From Microbacterium sp. T32 (GTDB taxonomy: Bacteria; Actinomycetota; Actinomycetes; Actinomycetales; Microbacteriaceae): a stretch of DNA of 64,000 nucleotides. The stretch lies in the NCBI RefSeq assembly GCF_001619615.1, contig NZ_LQQP01000002.1, forward strand, positions 62,001 to 126,000, written 5' to 3'. The position numbers and the translations under genes are program-made. The notes under the pieces are model-generated. The model ran no database searches and had not been told where the DNA came from. It worked only from the letters and a program-made list of their open reading frames with translations. Positions 18,494 to 27,284 of the stretch are shown here, one piece after another (positions within the stretch are counted from its first letter, which is position 1; every line of letters starts with the position of its first letter).

Positions 18494-19660
18494 ATGAAGC
18501 TCAAGCGAATCGTCGCGTTCGGCGCGGCTGTTGGCGTCGCGCTGGCCGGCGCCGGCATGGCGTCGGCGGCCAACGCCGACCCGATCACGGACGGTTACTC
18601 GATCGTCGGTTCTGACACCCTGCAGGACGCCGTCAGCGCCCTCGCGAACGGCACCACCATCACCGGCGCGTCGGTGAAGGTGTCCGGTAGCGGCAAGTCG
18701 CTGGCATCCTGGGATGCCTTCACGCTCGGCGTCGCCGGCGGCGTCGGCAGCATCCAGACCAAGGCCTTCGGCCCGGTCTTCGACCGTCCCAACGGTTCGG
18801 GCGCCGGTCGTAACGCGCTCATCGCCTCCGTCGGTGGCGTGAGCGGCTCGGCCTTCACCTACAACACGGTCAACGTCAAGGACCAGGTCGACCTCGCCCG
18901 CAGCTCGTCGGTCGGCGGCACGGCCGGCACGCTCCTGACGTACGTTCCGTTCGGTCAGGACGCCATCGGTTACGCCTTCAAGCTCGGCAACGCCACCGGC
19001 GGTGCCGACGCGGCGGCCGCGACCAACGCGATCAACGACCTGACCAAGGACCAGCTGACCAGCATCTACTCGGCGACGTCCACCTCGTCGGCGAGCGCTG
19101 TCCTGTCCGGCACCGGCTTCACGCTCAAGCCGCTCGGCCTCCAGTCGAGCTCGGGAACGTGGACCACCTTCCTCGGCAAGATCGGCCTCAGCACCACCAC
19201 GCTCGGTGCCGCGGTCGACACGCGCAGCAACTCGATCCCCGAGAACGACGGTCGTGTCCTCACGCCCGCCGACAACGAGATCCAGATCATCCCGCTCTCC
19301 GTCGCCAACTACATCGGTCAGTCCAACGGCGCCGCGCGCATCAACACCTTCTCGGGTGTCTCGGTGGGCGCCATCGGTGGCGTGGCCGCCTTCACGGGTA
19401 CCGCTCCGTCCCTCGTTCCCAGCACGAGCTACTACAACAGCGCCGACTGGGGTCGCACGGTCTACATCGTGGTCCCGACCGCCAAGATCACCAGCGACAA
19501 CGCGGCGTACGACGCCGGTGTCGCCGCTCTGGTCAACTCCTCCTCCACCACGAGCCTCACCTACTGGGGCGCTTCGGGTTCGCCGACCACGACCAAGGCC
19601 GTCAAGGCCAAGTTCGGTTTCAGCGCTCCCACCGGCACCGTCGTCACCCGCAACAACTGA
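18494..19660 (+). CDS. Secreted periplasmic-binding-like protein
   Basis: 388 residues with a clear signal peptide (MKLKRIVAFGAAVGVALAGA... cleaved near ANA) and no anchor or lipobox. YSIVGSDTLQD and VSGSGKS resemble the phosphate-loop region of PstS proteins. YVPFGQDAIGYAF followed by LTKDQLTSIYS is the usual binding-protein pair of a strand before the hinge and a 'LT.eQL..I%s' helix. It is probably a third phosphate-type binding protein released into, or held non-covalently in, the wall. A GGAAGAA ribosome-binding site precedes the ATG, suggesting strong translation. Another secreted protein follows 32 nt downstream. Confidence 0.75.
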   Translation: MKLKRIVAFGAAVGVALAGAGMASAANADPITDGYSIVGSDTLQDAVSALANGTTITGASVKVSGSGKSLASWDAFTLGVAGGVGSIQTKAFGPVFDRPNGSGAGRNALIASVGGVSGSAFTYNTVNVKDQVDLARSSSVGGTAGTLLTYVPFGQDAIGYAFKLGNATGGADAAAATNAINDLTKDQLTSIYSATSTSSASAVLSGTGFTLKPLGLQSSSGTWTTFLGKIGLSTTTLGAAVDTRSNSIPENDGRVLTPADNEIQIIPLSVANYIGQSNGAARINTFSGVSVGAIGGVAAFTGTAPSLVPSTSYYNSADWGRTVYIVVPTAKITSDNAAYDAGVAALVNSSSTTSLTYWGASGSPTTTKAVKAKFGFSAPTGTVVTRNN

Positions 19661-19692
19661 CCCTGACAAACGAGAAAGAGAAAACAGCTCAC

Positions 19693-21285
19693 ATGAAGAT
19701 CTCGCTCGCGAAGCGCGGCATCCTCGGCCTCGGTGCCGTCGTGACCGCCGCTGCGCTGTCGATCGTCCCCGCCGCCACGGCGTCGGCCGCGATCGTCCCG
19801 ACGGTGGGTTCGGCCCACCCGGTCTACCTGCTCTCGGACCTCGACGGCACGCAGATCCCTGCCGGCACGGTGCTCGGTTGGAACGACTCGGCGCTGTTCT
19901 CGCCGGACCCCAGCGATGAGGACTACAACAGCTTCTTCGCCGTTCCGGCCAACACCGGCCAGGTCCGCAAGTTCCTGTCGCCCCGTGGCCAGGAGGCCAA
20001 CGTCAACGCGTGGAACGCCTACGGTCCTCTCGGCCTGACGCCCAGCGGCATCCTGCTGCCGAACGCCATGCCCAGCGGCAACACCAGCGCCGGCCTCGGT
20101 ACGCCCTCGGGCAGCTCCGCGGTCGCGCAGGCCGGTGGCGACTACTCGCTCGGTATCGCGTTCTTCAACGGCAACCAGGTGCTCGAGGTCGACTTCGTGT
20201 ACATCACGGTCACGGCCAACCCGCGCCCCGAGCTGGCGACCTGGACGTTCGCGACGCCGACGGCGCCCGCGACGGCTCCGACGGTCACCACCACGGCGCT
20301 CAACTCCCTGACGGTCGGCACCGCGTTCTCGCAGACCCTCACCGCTGACGGCACCGCGCCGATCACGTGGTCGGTCAAGTCGGGCACGTCGCTCCCCGCC
20401 GGTCTCGCGCTCGACGCCGCGACCGGTGTCGTCTCGGGTACGCCCACCACGGCGGGCGCCTACAACGTGACGCTCGTCGCGACCAACAGCGCCGGCTCCG
20501 CGGAGAAGGCCTTCTCGGGCACCGTCTCGGCTCCGGCCCCGACCGCGCCGACCAAGCCGGCCGGCTCGGACGCCAACCAGGTCACGATCACGGCCCCCGC
20601 CAAGGGCGCCACGACCGTCACGGTTCCCGCCGGTATCGCCAACGCCAACAAGACGCTGACGGCGTGGGCCTGGTCCGACCCGACCAACCTCGGCAACGTC
20701 ACGACCGACGCCAACGGCAACGCCGTCGTCGACATCACGAGCCTCCCCGCCGGTGACCACACCGTCGCCCTCACCCTCCCGGGTGACGGCACGTTCGCCG
20801 TCCAGGCGTGGGGCACGTTCTCGAAGGTCTCCGCTGCCGGTGACACCCTCACCGACTCGGTCGACCTGACCGCCGCCGTGACCGCGAGCGACCTGTGGTC
20901 GCTCAACGCCGAGGCCACCAAGGTCGACTTCGGTAATGTCGCGCGCAACACGAGCGTCACCAAGAAGCTCGGCAAGGTCACCGTCGTCGACGACCGCAAC
21001 GTCCTCAAGGGGTGGAACCTCACCGCCTCCGTGAGCGACTTCAAGAACGCGGCCAACGACGTCATCCCCGCCACCGCCCTCACCGTGGCGCCCGACTTCT
21101 ACGCCGGCTACACCCCGGTTGCGGGCATCACGAAGGGCACCGGCACCCAGCTGGCGTCCTCCACGGCCGTCTCGACGCTCACCACGGGTGCGCTCTTCGA
21201 CGCCGACCTCACCTTCCAGGCTCCCAAGGACGCCCAGGCCGGTGAGTACAACTCGACCCTGACCGTCACCCTCACCTCGAAGTGA
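19693..21285 (+). CDS. Secreted Ig-like protein ending in a WxL-like domain
   Basis: 530 residues. Signal peptide (about 1-33), an unassigned N-terminal domain, a putative Ig (He_PIG-like) domain around SLPAGLALDAATGVVSGTPT, a second beta-domain, and a C-terminal WxL-like domain (about 370-530). That last domain has VVDDRNVLKGWNLTASVSDF, where WNL supplies the W-x-L motif, and a final strand YNSTLTVTLTSK in place of the canonical second motif. WxL domains attach proteins non-covalently to peptidoglycan in Firmicutes; here the same role is inferred. A DUF916-like partner is encoded immediately downstream. Start ATG follows a purine-rich AAAGAGAAAACAG. Confidence 0.78.
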   Translation: MKISLAKRGILGLGAVVTAAALSIVPAATASAAIVPTVGSAHPVYLLSDLDGTQIPAGTVLGWNDSALFSPDPSDEDYNSFFAVPANTGQVRKFLSPRGQEANVNAWNAYGPLGLTPSGILLPNAMPSGNTSAGLGTPSGSSAVAQAGGDYSLGIAFFNGNQVLEVDFVYITVTANPRPELATWTFATPTAPATAPTVTTTALNSLTVGTAFSQTLTADGTAPITWSVKSGTSLPAGLALDAATGVVSGTPTTAGAYNVTLVATNSAGSAEKAFSGTVSAPAPTAPTKPAGSDANQVTITAPAKGATTVTVPAGIANANKTLTAWAWSDPTNLGNVTTDANGNAVVDITSLPAGDHTVALTLPGDGTFAVQAWGTFSKVSAAGDTLTDSVDLTAAVTASDLWSLNAEATKVDFGNVARNTSVTKKLGKVTVVDDRNVLKGWNLTASVSDFKNAANDVIPATALTVAPDFYAGYTPVAGITKGTGTQLASSTAVSTLTTGALFDADLTFQAPKDAQAGEYNSTLTVTLTSK

Positions 21286-21313
21286 GCTGACGTCCGGATC
21301 ATCCGGCAGTAAC

Positions 21314-21349
21314 CCGTGTGGGGGGACCGAACCCGGTCTCCCCACACGG
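21314..21349 (+). terminator. Strong 15-bp hairpin inside the cluster
   Basis: Arms CCGTGTGGGGGGACC and GGTCTCCCCACACGG pair along 15 positions (one G-U) around GAACCC. It lies 28 nt after the WxL-like gene with no T-run. It probably stabilises or partly terminates the transcript for the two secreted proteins, so that the downstream membrane genes are made in smaller amounts. Confidence 0.6.
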
Positions 21350-21456
21350 TGCGTCCGGCCCGCGAGGGCCGCGACGACACAGCTCCGATCCCCTCGGATC
21401 AGCCCTCGTTCACCCGCGCGACATCCCTACGTCGCCGCCGTCTGCGGAGATATACC

Positions 21457-22560
21457 GTGCTCTCCTTCACCTCGCGACGCCGCCTCCCGGCTCTGGGTGT
21501 CGCCCTCCTCGCTCTCGCGGCGACACTGGCTCTCCTGCCCCCTTCGGCCCCGGCGCGAGCGGATGACGCGGATGCCGCCACTCCCGCCACCGTCGGCGTG
21601 GCGACCCGTCCGGCGGGCGAGGACGGCCGTCCCGACGGTCGGTCGCGTTTCACCTACACGGCGGACCCGGGCCAGACGGTCAGCGACCGCGTCCTCGTGG
21701 GCAACACCGGTACCGAGCGCCAGGACTTCACGGTGTACGCCACGGACGCCTTCAACGGCGGCGACGGCGCCTTCTCGCTCCTGGCCACCGCCGACACACC
21801 GACCTCGGTGGGCGCCTGGTTGCACTTCGAGGACGGCAGCGACCGCATCAAGTTCTCGCTCGAGCCGAACGAGGTCCGGCTCCTGCCCTTCACGATCACG
21901 TTCCCGGCGGAGGCGACTCCCGGCGACCACGTGGGCGGACTCGTGGCATCCGTCATCGAACAGGGCCAGCAGGTCAGCGTCGACCGCCGGGTGGCCACTT
22001 CGATCTTCGCCCGGGTCTCGGGCGAGCTGCAGCCCGCGCTGAGCATCACGAGCTACGACGCGTCGTACGAGGGCGATTGGTGGAACCCGTTCAGCGGGAG
22101 CGTCAAGCTGCACTACACCGTCACCAACCCGGGCAACGTCGCGCTCGCCGCGAACCTCACGTCGGGGGTCAACACGTGGTTCGGCATCCCGGCGACGGGC
22201 CTGCAGGGCGGCAGCATCCCGATCCTCCTCCCGGGCAACACCGCGACGTACGACTTCACCGTCGGCGGTGTGGGGCAGTGGTTCTACTTGAACCCGTCCA
22301 CGGTGCTCAACCCGTTCGTCGACTCGCCCGATGCCGACCAGCAGCTCATCGTGTCGCCGATCACGCGCGACGCCGTGACTTTCGCGGTGCCGTGGGTGCT
22401 GTTGATCCTGCTCGCGATCGCCGCGGCCGTCTTCCTGCTGCTGCGCTGGCGCCGTCGCCGTGACGAAGCGCGCGCCCAGGAGTGGGTCGACTACATGGAA
22501 CGTGCCACGGCGGCCGACGCGAACGGTCTCGCCGGCGCCTCGAGTACGGCTTCGTCGTGA
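21457..22560 (+). CDS. DUF916-like WxL-interacting membrane protein
   Basis: 367 residues. Signal peptide (about 1-35), then a beta-sandwich resembling the DUF916/WxLIP peptidoglycan-binding domain: FTYTADPGQTVSDRVLVGN, DAFNGGDGAFSLL, a W in AWLHFE, and ATPGDHVGGLVASV, the PG.t...v.v.N ... G.h.Ggl pattern of the family. A second beta-domain (about 190-300) corresponds to the DUF3324 position, and a C-terminal helix plus basic cytoplasmic tail anchors it. In Firmicutes DUF916/DUF3324 proteins are encoded next to WxL proteins and bind them at the surface; the same pairing is seen here. GTG start is set by GGAGA eight bases upstream. Confidence 0.75.
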   Translation: MLSFTSRRRLPALGVALLALAATLALLPPSAPARADDADAATPATVGVATRPAGEDGRPDGRSRFTYTADPGQTVSDRVLVGNTGTERQDFTVYATDAFNGGDGAFSLLATADTPTSVGAWLHFEDGSDRIKFSLEPNEVRLLPFTITFPAEATPGDHVGGLVASVIEQGQQVSVDRRVATSIFARVSGELQPALSITSYDASYEGDWWNPFSGSVKLHYTVTNPGNVALAANLTSGVNTWFGIPATGLQGGSIPILLPGNTATYDFTVGGVGQWFYLNPSTVLNPFVDSPDADQQLIVSPITRDAVTFAVPWVLLILLAIAAAVFLLLRWRRRRDEARAQEWVDYMERATAADANGLAGASSTASS

Positions 22561-23348
22561 GTCGACGCCCTTCGATCGTGGTGCGGGTCTTCGTCGGGGT
22601 GTTCCTCGTCGTGTCGGTGGCGGGCGCCTCCGCGCCGGCGACGGCGGCAGACAGTCACGACGACGGCACGCCGCTGTCCGTGACGATCACGGACGGATCC
22701 ACGCCCACGCCGTCGGTCAGCACGAGTGGTCCAGCCTCGGGCGCCGGAGGGTCGGGCGGCGGCAGCGGGTCCTCGAGCGGCGGCTCCGTCAGAGGCGGCA
22801 CGGGTGGTGGGTCGGTCTCGGGCGGCTCCGGTGCCGGTGGCCCGGCGGGCAGCGCGGGAGGGGGAACGACCACCCCGACGAACGAGGTCAGCCTGGCCGG
22901 GATGTTGTACGTGGGCGGCCTCAACGGCACCACCACGCCGCTGTTCAACCCGGCCGACGGAACGGTGGAGCTCTGGTTCACGGTCCGCAACGCCTCGACA
23001 TCGGTGATCGACGCCAGCGCGCGGTTCTGGATCGACGGGACCGTCTTCTCGAACGACTTGGATGCCGTGAACGACGTCCCCATCGCCGGATTGCAGCCGG
23101 GGGAGACGCGCGTCGTCTCCGCGTCTCTGCACAACGCCGGGCAGTGGACGTTGATCTCCGGTCACGTGACACTCACCCCGCCGGACGCGGTCGACGGCAC
23201 GGCACTCACGCCCGTGACGCGCGACGGGCTCTTCCTGCTCTTCCCGTGGTTGATCGTGGTGCTGCTGATCGTCGCGGTTCTCGCCTGGGTGATCGTTCGG
23301 GTCGTGCGCGAGGCACTGCCCCCCGTCCCCGCGGCGGTGACGACATGA
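22557..23348 (+). CDS. Membrane-anchored protein with Gly/Ser linker and Ig-like domain
   Basis: 263 residues. Signal peptide (about 1-31), a ~60-residue Gly/Ser-rich linker (about 58-105), one beta-sandwich domain (about 110-220; LWFTVRNASTSVIDASARFW is typical of CARDB/DUF11-like folds), then a C-terminal membrane helix and short basic tail. It resembles the membrane-proximal half of the preceding DUF916-like protein and may be its partner. GTG overlaps the previous stop (GTGA) and its own stop overlaps the next ATG, so it is tightly coupled on both sides. Function unknown. Confidence 0.7.
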   Translation: MSRRPSIVVRVFVGVFLVVSVAGASAPATAADSHDDGTPLSVTITDGSTPTPSVSTSGPASGAGGSGGGSGSSSGGSVRGGTGGGSVSGGSGAGGPAGSAGGGTTTPTNEVSLAGMLYVGGLNGTTTPLFNPADGTVELWFTVRNASTSVIDASARFWIDGTVFSNDLDAVNDVPIAGLQPGETRVVSASLHNAGQWTLISGHVTLTPPDAVDGTALTPVTRDGLFLLFPWLIVVLLIVAVLAWVIVRVVREALPPVPAAVTT

Positions 23349-24310
23349 CCCTCCAGGACGACCGCGTGGATGCCACCCCCACGCCGCCCACGCAGGCGAT
23401 GCCGCCGCGTCCGCCGAAGCCTCCGCGCCGCCCGCCGCGCCGACGTCCCGAGTACGCCCCGCTGAGCCCCGTGCAGGTGTTCATCCGCGGGTCGCTCGTG
23501 TCGATCGCGTTGCTCATCCTGGTGTTCCTGGGGAACGTGCTGCTCTTCAGCCACATCTCTCACTTCGCTGCGCAGCAGCAGCTGCGCGACACGTTCCGGG
23601 CACAGCTCGAGGCCGGAACGGCGCCCGTGAGCGAGGGTGACTTCGAAGACAACCTGCTCAAGGACGGTGTGCCGGTCGCCATCCTCTCGATCCCGCAGCT
23701 CGGCATCGACGAAGTGGTCGCGGAGGGGACGACGTCGGGTGTCCTGATGAAGGGCCCCGGGCACCGCCGCGACACGGTCCTGCCCGGACAAGCGGGCGTG
23801 AGCGTGCTCATGGGCCGGACCGCGGCTTTCGGCGGACCCTTCGGCCGTATCCAGACGCTCCAGCCCGGTGAGCAGTTCACGGTGCGCACGGGGCAGGGCG
23901 AGCAGACGTTCGAGGTGCTCGGCGTGCGTTACGCGGGTGACCCGACCCCTCCCGCCCCGGTGCGCGGCGAGAGCCGACTGATTCTGATGGCTGCGCGCGG
24001 CGCCCCGTATCTGCCCTCGGGTGTGGTCTACGTGGATGCCAAGACGACCGGCGCCGCGCAGGCCACCGGCGCGCGTCAGACGACGTCGATGTCGCTCCCC
24101 GCCGAGGCGAAAGCGATGGCGACGGACAAGACGACCGTCTGGGCCCTCGTCTTCGCGCTGCAGTTCCTCGTCATCGCCGAGTTCGTCGCCGTGTGGGCCT
24201 ACCGGCGCGTCGGATGGCAGAAGACGTGGATCGTCTTCGCGCCCGTCCTGTTGCTGGCGAGCGTGTTCGTCTCGCAACAGCTGATCCTTCTTCTCCCGAA
24301 CCTCCTCTGA
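23345..24310 (+). CDS. Sortase-fold protein lacking the catalytic residues (pseudosortase)
   Basis: 321 residues. Pro-rich cytoplasmic N-terminus, one helix (about 49-70), an extracellular sortase-like barrel and two C-terminal helices (about 258-315). The barrel shows [35 protein letters not shown] and [19 protein letters not shown], all class C/E sortase landmarks. However the catalytic His of the usual 'xAGHR' is Arg158 in VLMGRTAAF, the catalytic Cys of 'TLxTC' is Ala216/Ala217 in LILMAAR, and the Arg after it is not evident in [11 protein letters not shown]. It should therefore not be a transpeptidase. A scaffold or chaperone role for the surface proteins of this operon is possible. ATG overlaps the upstream stop. 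Confidence 0.8.
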   Translation: MTLQDDRVDATPTPPTQAMPPRPPKPPRRPPRRRPEYAPLSPVQVFIRGSLVSIALLILVFLGNVLLFSHISHFAAQQQLRDTFRAQLEAGTAPVSEGDFEDNLLKDGVPVAILSIPQLGIDEVVAEGTTSGVLMKGPGHRRDTVLPGQAGVSVLMGRTAAFGGPFGRIQTLQPGEQFTVRTGQGEQTFEVLGVRYAGDPTPPAPVRGESRLILMAARGAPYLPSGVVYVDAKTTGAAQATGARQTTSMSLPAEAKAMATDKTTVWALVFALQFLVIAEFVAVWAYRRVGWQKTWIVFAPVLLLASVFVSQQLILLLPNLL

Positions 24311-24324
24311 ACCGAAAGTCGAAC

Positions 24325-25581
24325 ATGACCGACCGCCGCGATCCCGATCTCGAGGGCGCCTCGTCCTCTCCGGCCGAGGAATCCGCCGACCCGTACATGA
24401 CGGACGTCATGAGCGTCAGCGACGCGAGCGTCCTGCAGGAGCTCGAGTCGGCCCCCGAGGGCGCCCCGCCGGCTGCGCCGATCGAGAAGCCGGCCCCGGA
24501 TGCCACCCGCGCGGGTCTCGGCATCTCCCACCGTCGCGCCCGTCGCGGCGCGCTCTTCGGTCGCCGCGGCGCCGAGGTCCCCACCGCGGGCGCGGATGAC
24601 GTCACGAGCGTGATCCCGGCAGCGGGCGGGACGGCGACCGCGGGCTACCCGGCACCGGACGCGAGCAGCCTGCAGGCCGTGTCGTCGGCGGGATACACCG
24701 TCCCGGCGGCATCGGTCCGGTCGTCCTCGGTGTCCCTGTTGGGCGGCGCTTCGGCCACCGCCGAGCGCCTCGCGGAGGCGGACCGCCTCACGGCCGCGCA
24801 GGCGGAGCTGTCCGAACTCGATGCGCACTCGATCTCGGCGTGGTTCGGCGACCACCAGGTGCTCCTCGATGTTTCGCTCACGATGCCGGCCGGCCAGGTC
24901 ACCGCCCTCATCGGCCCTTCGGGCTGTGGCAAGTCCACGTTCCTGCGCATCCTCAACCGCATGCACGAGCTGGTGCCCTCGGCCTCCCTCGCCGGCGAGG
25001 TCCGACTCGACGGCGACGACATCTACGACCCGAGCCACCGCCTGATCGATGCGCGCAAGGACATCGGGATGGTGTTCCAGAAGCCCAACCCGTTCCCGGC
25101 GATGTCGATCTACGACAACGTCATCGCGGGGCTGAAGCTCACCGGAATGCGCGCGTCCCGCGACGAGAAGGATCACCTCGTCGAGACGTCCCTGCAGAGT
25201 GCCGGTCTGTGGAAAGAGGTCAAGGACCGTCTCCGCGCCCCCGGCGGCGGCCTCTCCGGCGGTCAGCAGCAGCGTCTGTGCATCGCGCGGTCGCTCGCGA
25301 TCAAGCCCAAGGTGCTGCTCATGGACGAGCCGTGTTCCGCGCTCGACCCGACCTCCACGCGTGTCATCGAGGAGACCATGGGGGAGTTGCAGAAGGAGCT
25401 GACGATCGTCATCGTCACGCACAACATGCAGCAGGCGCAGCGCGTCTCGCAGCAGTGCGCGTTCTTCCTGGCATCCCAGGGTCAGCCCGGCCACATCGTC
25501 GAGCACGGTGACACCGAGGCGATGTTCGACTCGCCGATCGACCCGCGCACCTACGACTACGTGAACGGTCGCTTCGGATGA
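24325..25581 (+). CDS. pstB: Phosphate ABC transporter ATPase PstB with long N-terminal extension
   Basis: 418 residues; the last ~250 are a normal PstB: Walker [10 protein letters not shown], the PstB-typical [10 protein letters not shown]-loop [18 protein letters not shown], signature LSGGQQQRL, Walker [16 protein letters not shown] and H-loop [12 protein letters not shown]. About 165 residues in front are Ala/Ser/Pro-rich with an acidic start and look disordered. The ATG at 24325 is the only good start before them; the frame has no start closer to the core with a ribosome-binding site that I trust. Function: ATP hydrolysis for PstCA. It is separated from pstCA by seven surface-protein genes, an unusual order. 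Confidence 0.92.
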   Translation: MTDRRDPDLEGASSSPAEESADPYMTDVMSVSDASVLQELESAPEGAPPAAPIEKPAPDATRAGLGISHRRARRGALFGRRGAEVPTAGADDVTSVIPAAGGTATAGYPAPDASSLQAVSSAGYTVPAASVRSSSVSLLGGASATAERLAEADRLTAAQAELSELDAHSISAWFGDHQVLLDVSLTMPAGQVTALIGPSGCGKSTFLRILNRMHELVPSASLAGEVRLDGDDIYDPSHRLIDARKDIGMVFQKPNPFPAMSIYDNVIAGLKLTGMRASRDEKDHLVETSLQSAGLWKEVKDRLRAPGGGLSGGQQQRLCIARSLAIKPKVLLMDEPCSALDPTSTRVIEETMGELQKELTIVIVTHNMQQAQRVSQQCAFFLASQGQPGHIVEHGDTEAMFDSPIDPRTYDYVNGRFG

Positions 25582-27275
25582 TCCGCGGGGTGCGGGGGGC
25601 GCTCCTCGCGGTCACGGCGATCGTCACGGCTTTGGCGGTGCCGGCCCCCGCCCAGGCGGCCGACGCCTACACGCCCCTCTCCGGGTCCGGCTCGACCTGG
25701 GGCCAGAACGCCCTGGACGTGTGGCGAAAAGACGTCGCACGCGACCTCGGATTGACGATCAACTACTCCGGCACGGGTTCCTCGGCCGGGCGACGCGACT
25801 TCATCGCCCAGACGGTCGACTTCGCGATGAGCGACATCCCGTTCCAGACGGAGGCCACGCCGGAGAATCCCGCCCCGGAGACGGGGATGCCGCCGTACGA
25901 GTACCTGCCGATGCTCGCCGGCGGCACGGCGCTGGCGTACAACCTCTGGGTGGACGGTCACCGCGTGACCGATCTGCGCCTGTCCGGTGCCGCCGTCACC
26001 AGGATCTTCGCGGGACAGATCACGCGGTGGAACGACCCCGCGGTGCAGGCGGACAACCCCGGGTTGACCATGCCCGACCAGGCGATCACGCCGGTCGTGC
26101 GTGCGGACGGCTCCGGGTCGAGCGCTCAGCTGACCGGGTGGATGGCCGACCGCTATCCGAGCATCTGGACGTACGGACAGCGCTCGCTCTTCCCGCACAT
26201 CGACGATTCGTTCAAGGCGCAGAACGGCTCGCTCGGCGTCGCCGGGTACGTCTCCCAGGACTACGGTCGAGGCGCCATCACGTATGTCGAAGCGTCGTAC
26301 GCCGCGAAGGCCGGTCTCCCGGTCGCGAAAGTGCTCAACGACGCGGGATATTACGTCGCGCCGACTCCTGCCGCGGCGTCCATCGCACTCCTCGCGGCAA
26401 CGCCGGGTTCGGACGGAACTCTCGATCTGCGTCGTGTGCATCGCAGCACCGACCCGCGTGCATACCCGATCTCGTCCGTGTCCTACCTGATTGCGCCCAC
26501 CGCGACGAACAGGATCTTCACCGCCGACAAGGGCCGTACGCTCTCCCGTTTCATCGAGTACGCGGCCTGCGACGGGCAGCAGGAACTGCCCGGCCTCGGG
26601 TACGGCGCCCTGCCGCTCCCGCTCGCCCAGGTCGTGGCGGACCGGGTCTCGCGGATCCCCGGCGCGTCCGGCTCGATCGACCTGAACGGATGCCGGAATC
26701 CGACGTTCGCGTCCGGTGACACCGCCTCCGACAACGTCCTGCTCCGCACGGCTCCGATGCCTCCCGAGAGTGATCGCTACCCGGGAGCGGCGCCGCGACC
26801 CGACGAGGTCGACGGGGAGAACCTCTCCGCCACCGTCACGGCATCCGATCTCTTTCAGCTCAGCGCGCCCGCGGCGACCACCGTCGATTTCGGCGATCTC
26901 GGCCGCGGCGGCGTCGAAGTGGCTCGGACCCTCGGACACTTCACTGTCATCGACGATCGCAATCGGCTCGGCGGCTGGACCATGCAGCTCTCCGTGAGCG
27001 ACTTCGTCGGGATCGCCGACCCCACCGCGAGGTTCTCCTCGACCTTCCTCGGAGTCGCCCCTCGCGAGGTGACGCATCAGGATGGTGTGACGCTCGCGGA
27101 AGCGCAGGAGGCAGGCCAGGCGATCTACCCGATCAACCTCGCCACCGGAGACCGCGGCACGACGACGACCCTCGCGGGCGCGACCCTCGACGCCGATCTC
27201 AGCCTGCTGATCCCTCGGGATGCCGCGGTGGGCGACTACCGCTCGACGGTCACGATGACCTTGATCGGGCGATGA
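25578..27275 (+). CDS. PstS phosphate-binding protein fused to a WxL-like domain
   Basis: 565 residues. Signal peptide (1-28), PstS domain with SGSGSTW at 35-41, [17 protein letters not shown] and RADGSGSS, very close to the PstS at 14020 (shared [36 protein letters not shown]). In place of that protein's Gly/Ala linker and helix it carries, from about residue 405, a domain homologous to the C-terminus of the protein at 19693: [23 protein letters not shown] followed by TMQLSVSDF, and a final [12 protein letters not shown]. The W-x-L position reads W-T-M. The fusion suggests the two PstS copies differ mainly in how they are held: one by a membrane helix, one by wall binding. ATG overlaps the pstB stop. 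Confidence 0.85.
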   Translation: MIRGVRGALLAVTAIVTALAVPAPAQAADAYTPLSGSGSTWGQNALDVWRKDVARDLGLTINYSGTGSSAGRRDFIAQTVDFAMSDIPFQTEATPENPAPETGMPPYEYLPMLAGGTALAYNLWVDGHRVTDLRLSGAAVTRIFAGQITRWNDPAVQADNPGLTMPDQAITPVVRADGSGSSAQLTGWMADRYPSIWTYGQRSLFPHIDDSFKAQNGSLGVAGYVSQDYGRGAITYVEASYAAKAGLPVAKVLNDAGYYVAPTPAAASIALLAATPGSDGTLDLRRVHRSTDPRAYPISSVSYLIAPTATNRIFTADKGRTLSRFIEYAACDGQQELPGLGYGALPLPLAQVVADRVSRIPGASGSIDLNGCRNPTFASGDTASDNVLLRTAPMPPESDRYPGAAPRPDEVDGENLSATVTASDLFQLSAPAATTVDFGDLGRGGVEVARTLGHFTVIDDRNRLGGWTMQLSVSDFVGIADPTARFSSTFLGVAPREVTHQDGVTLAEAQEAGQAIYPINLATGDRGTTTTLAGATLDADLSLLIPRDAAVGDYRSTVTMTLIGR

Positions 27276-27284
27276 GGCGCGAAC

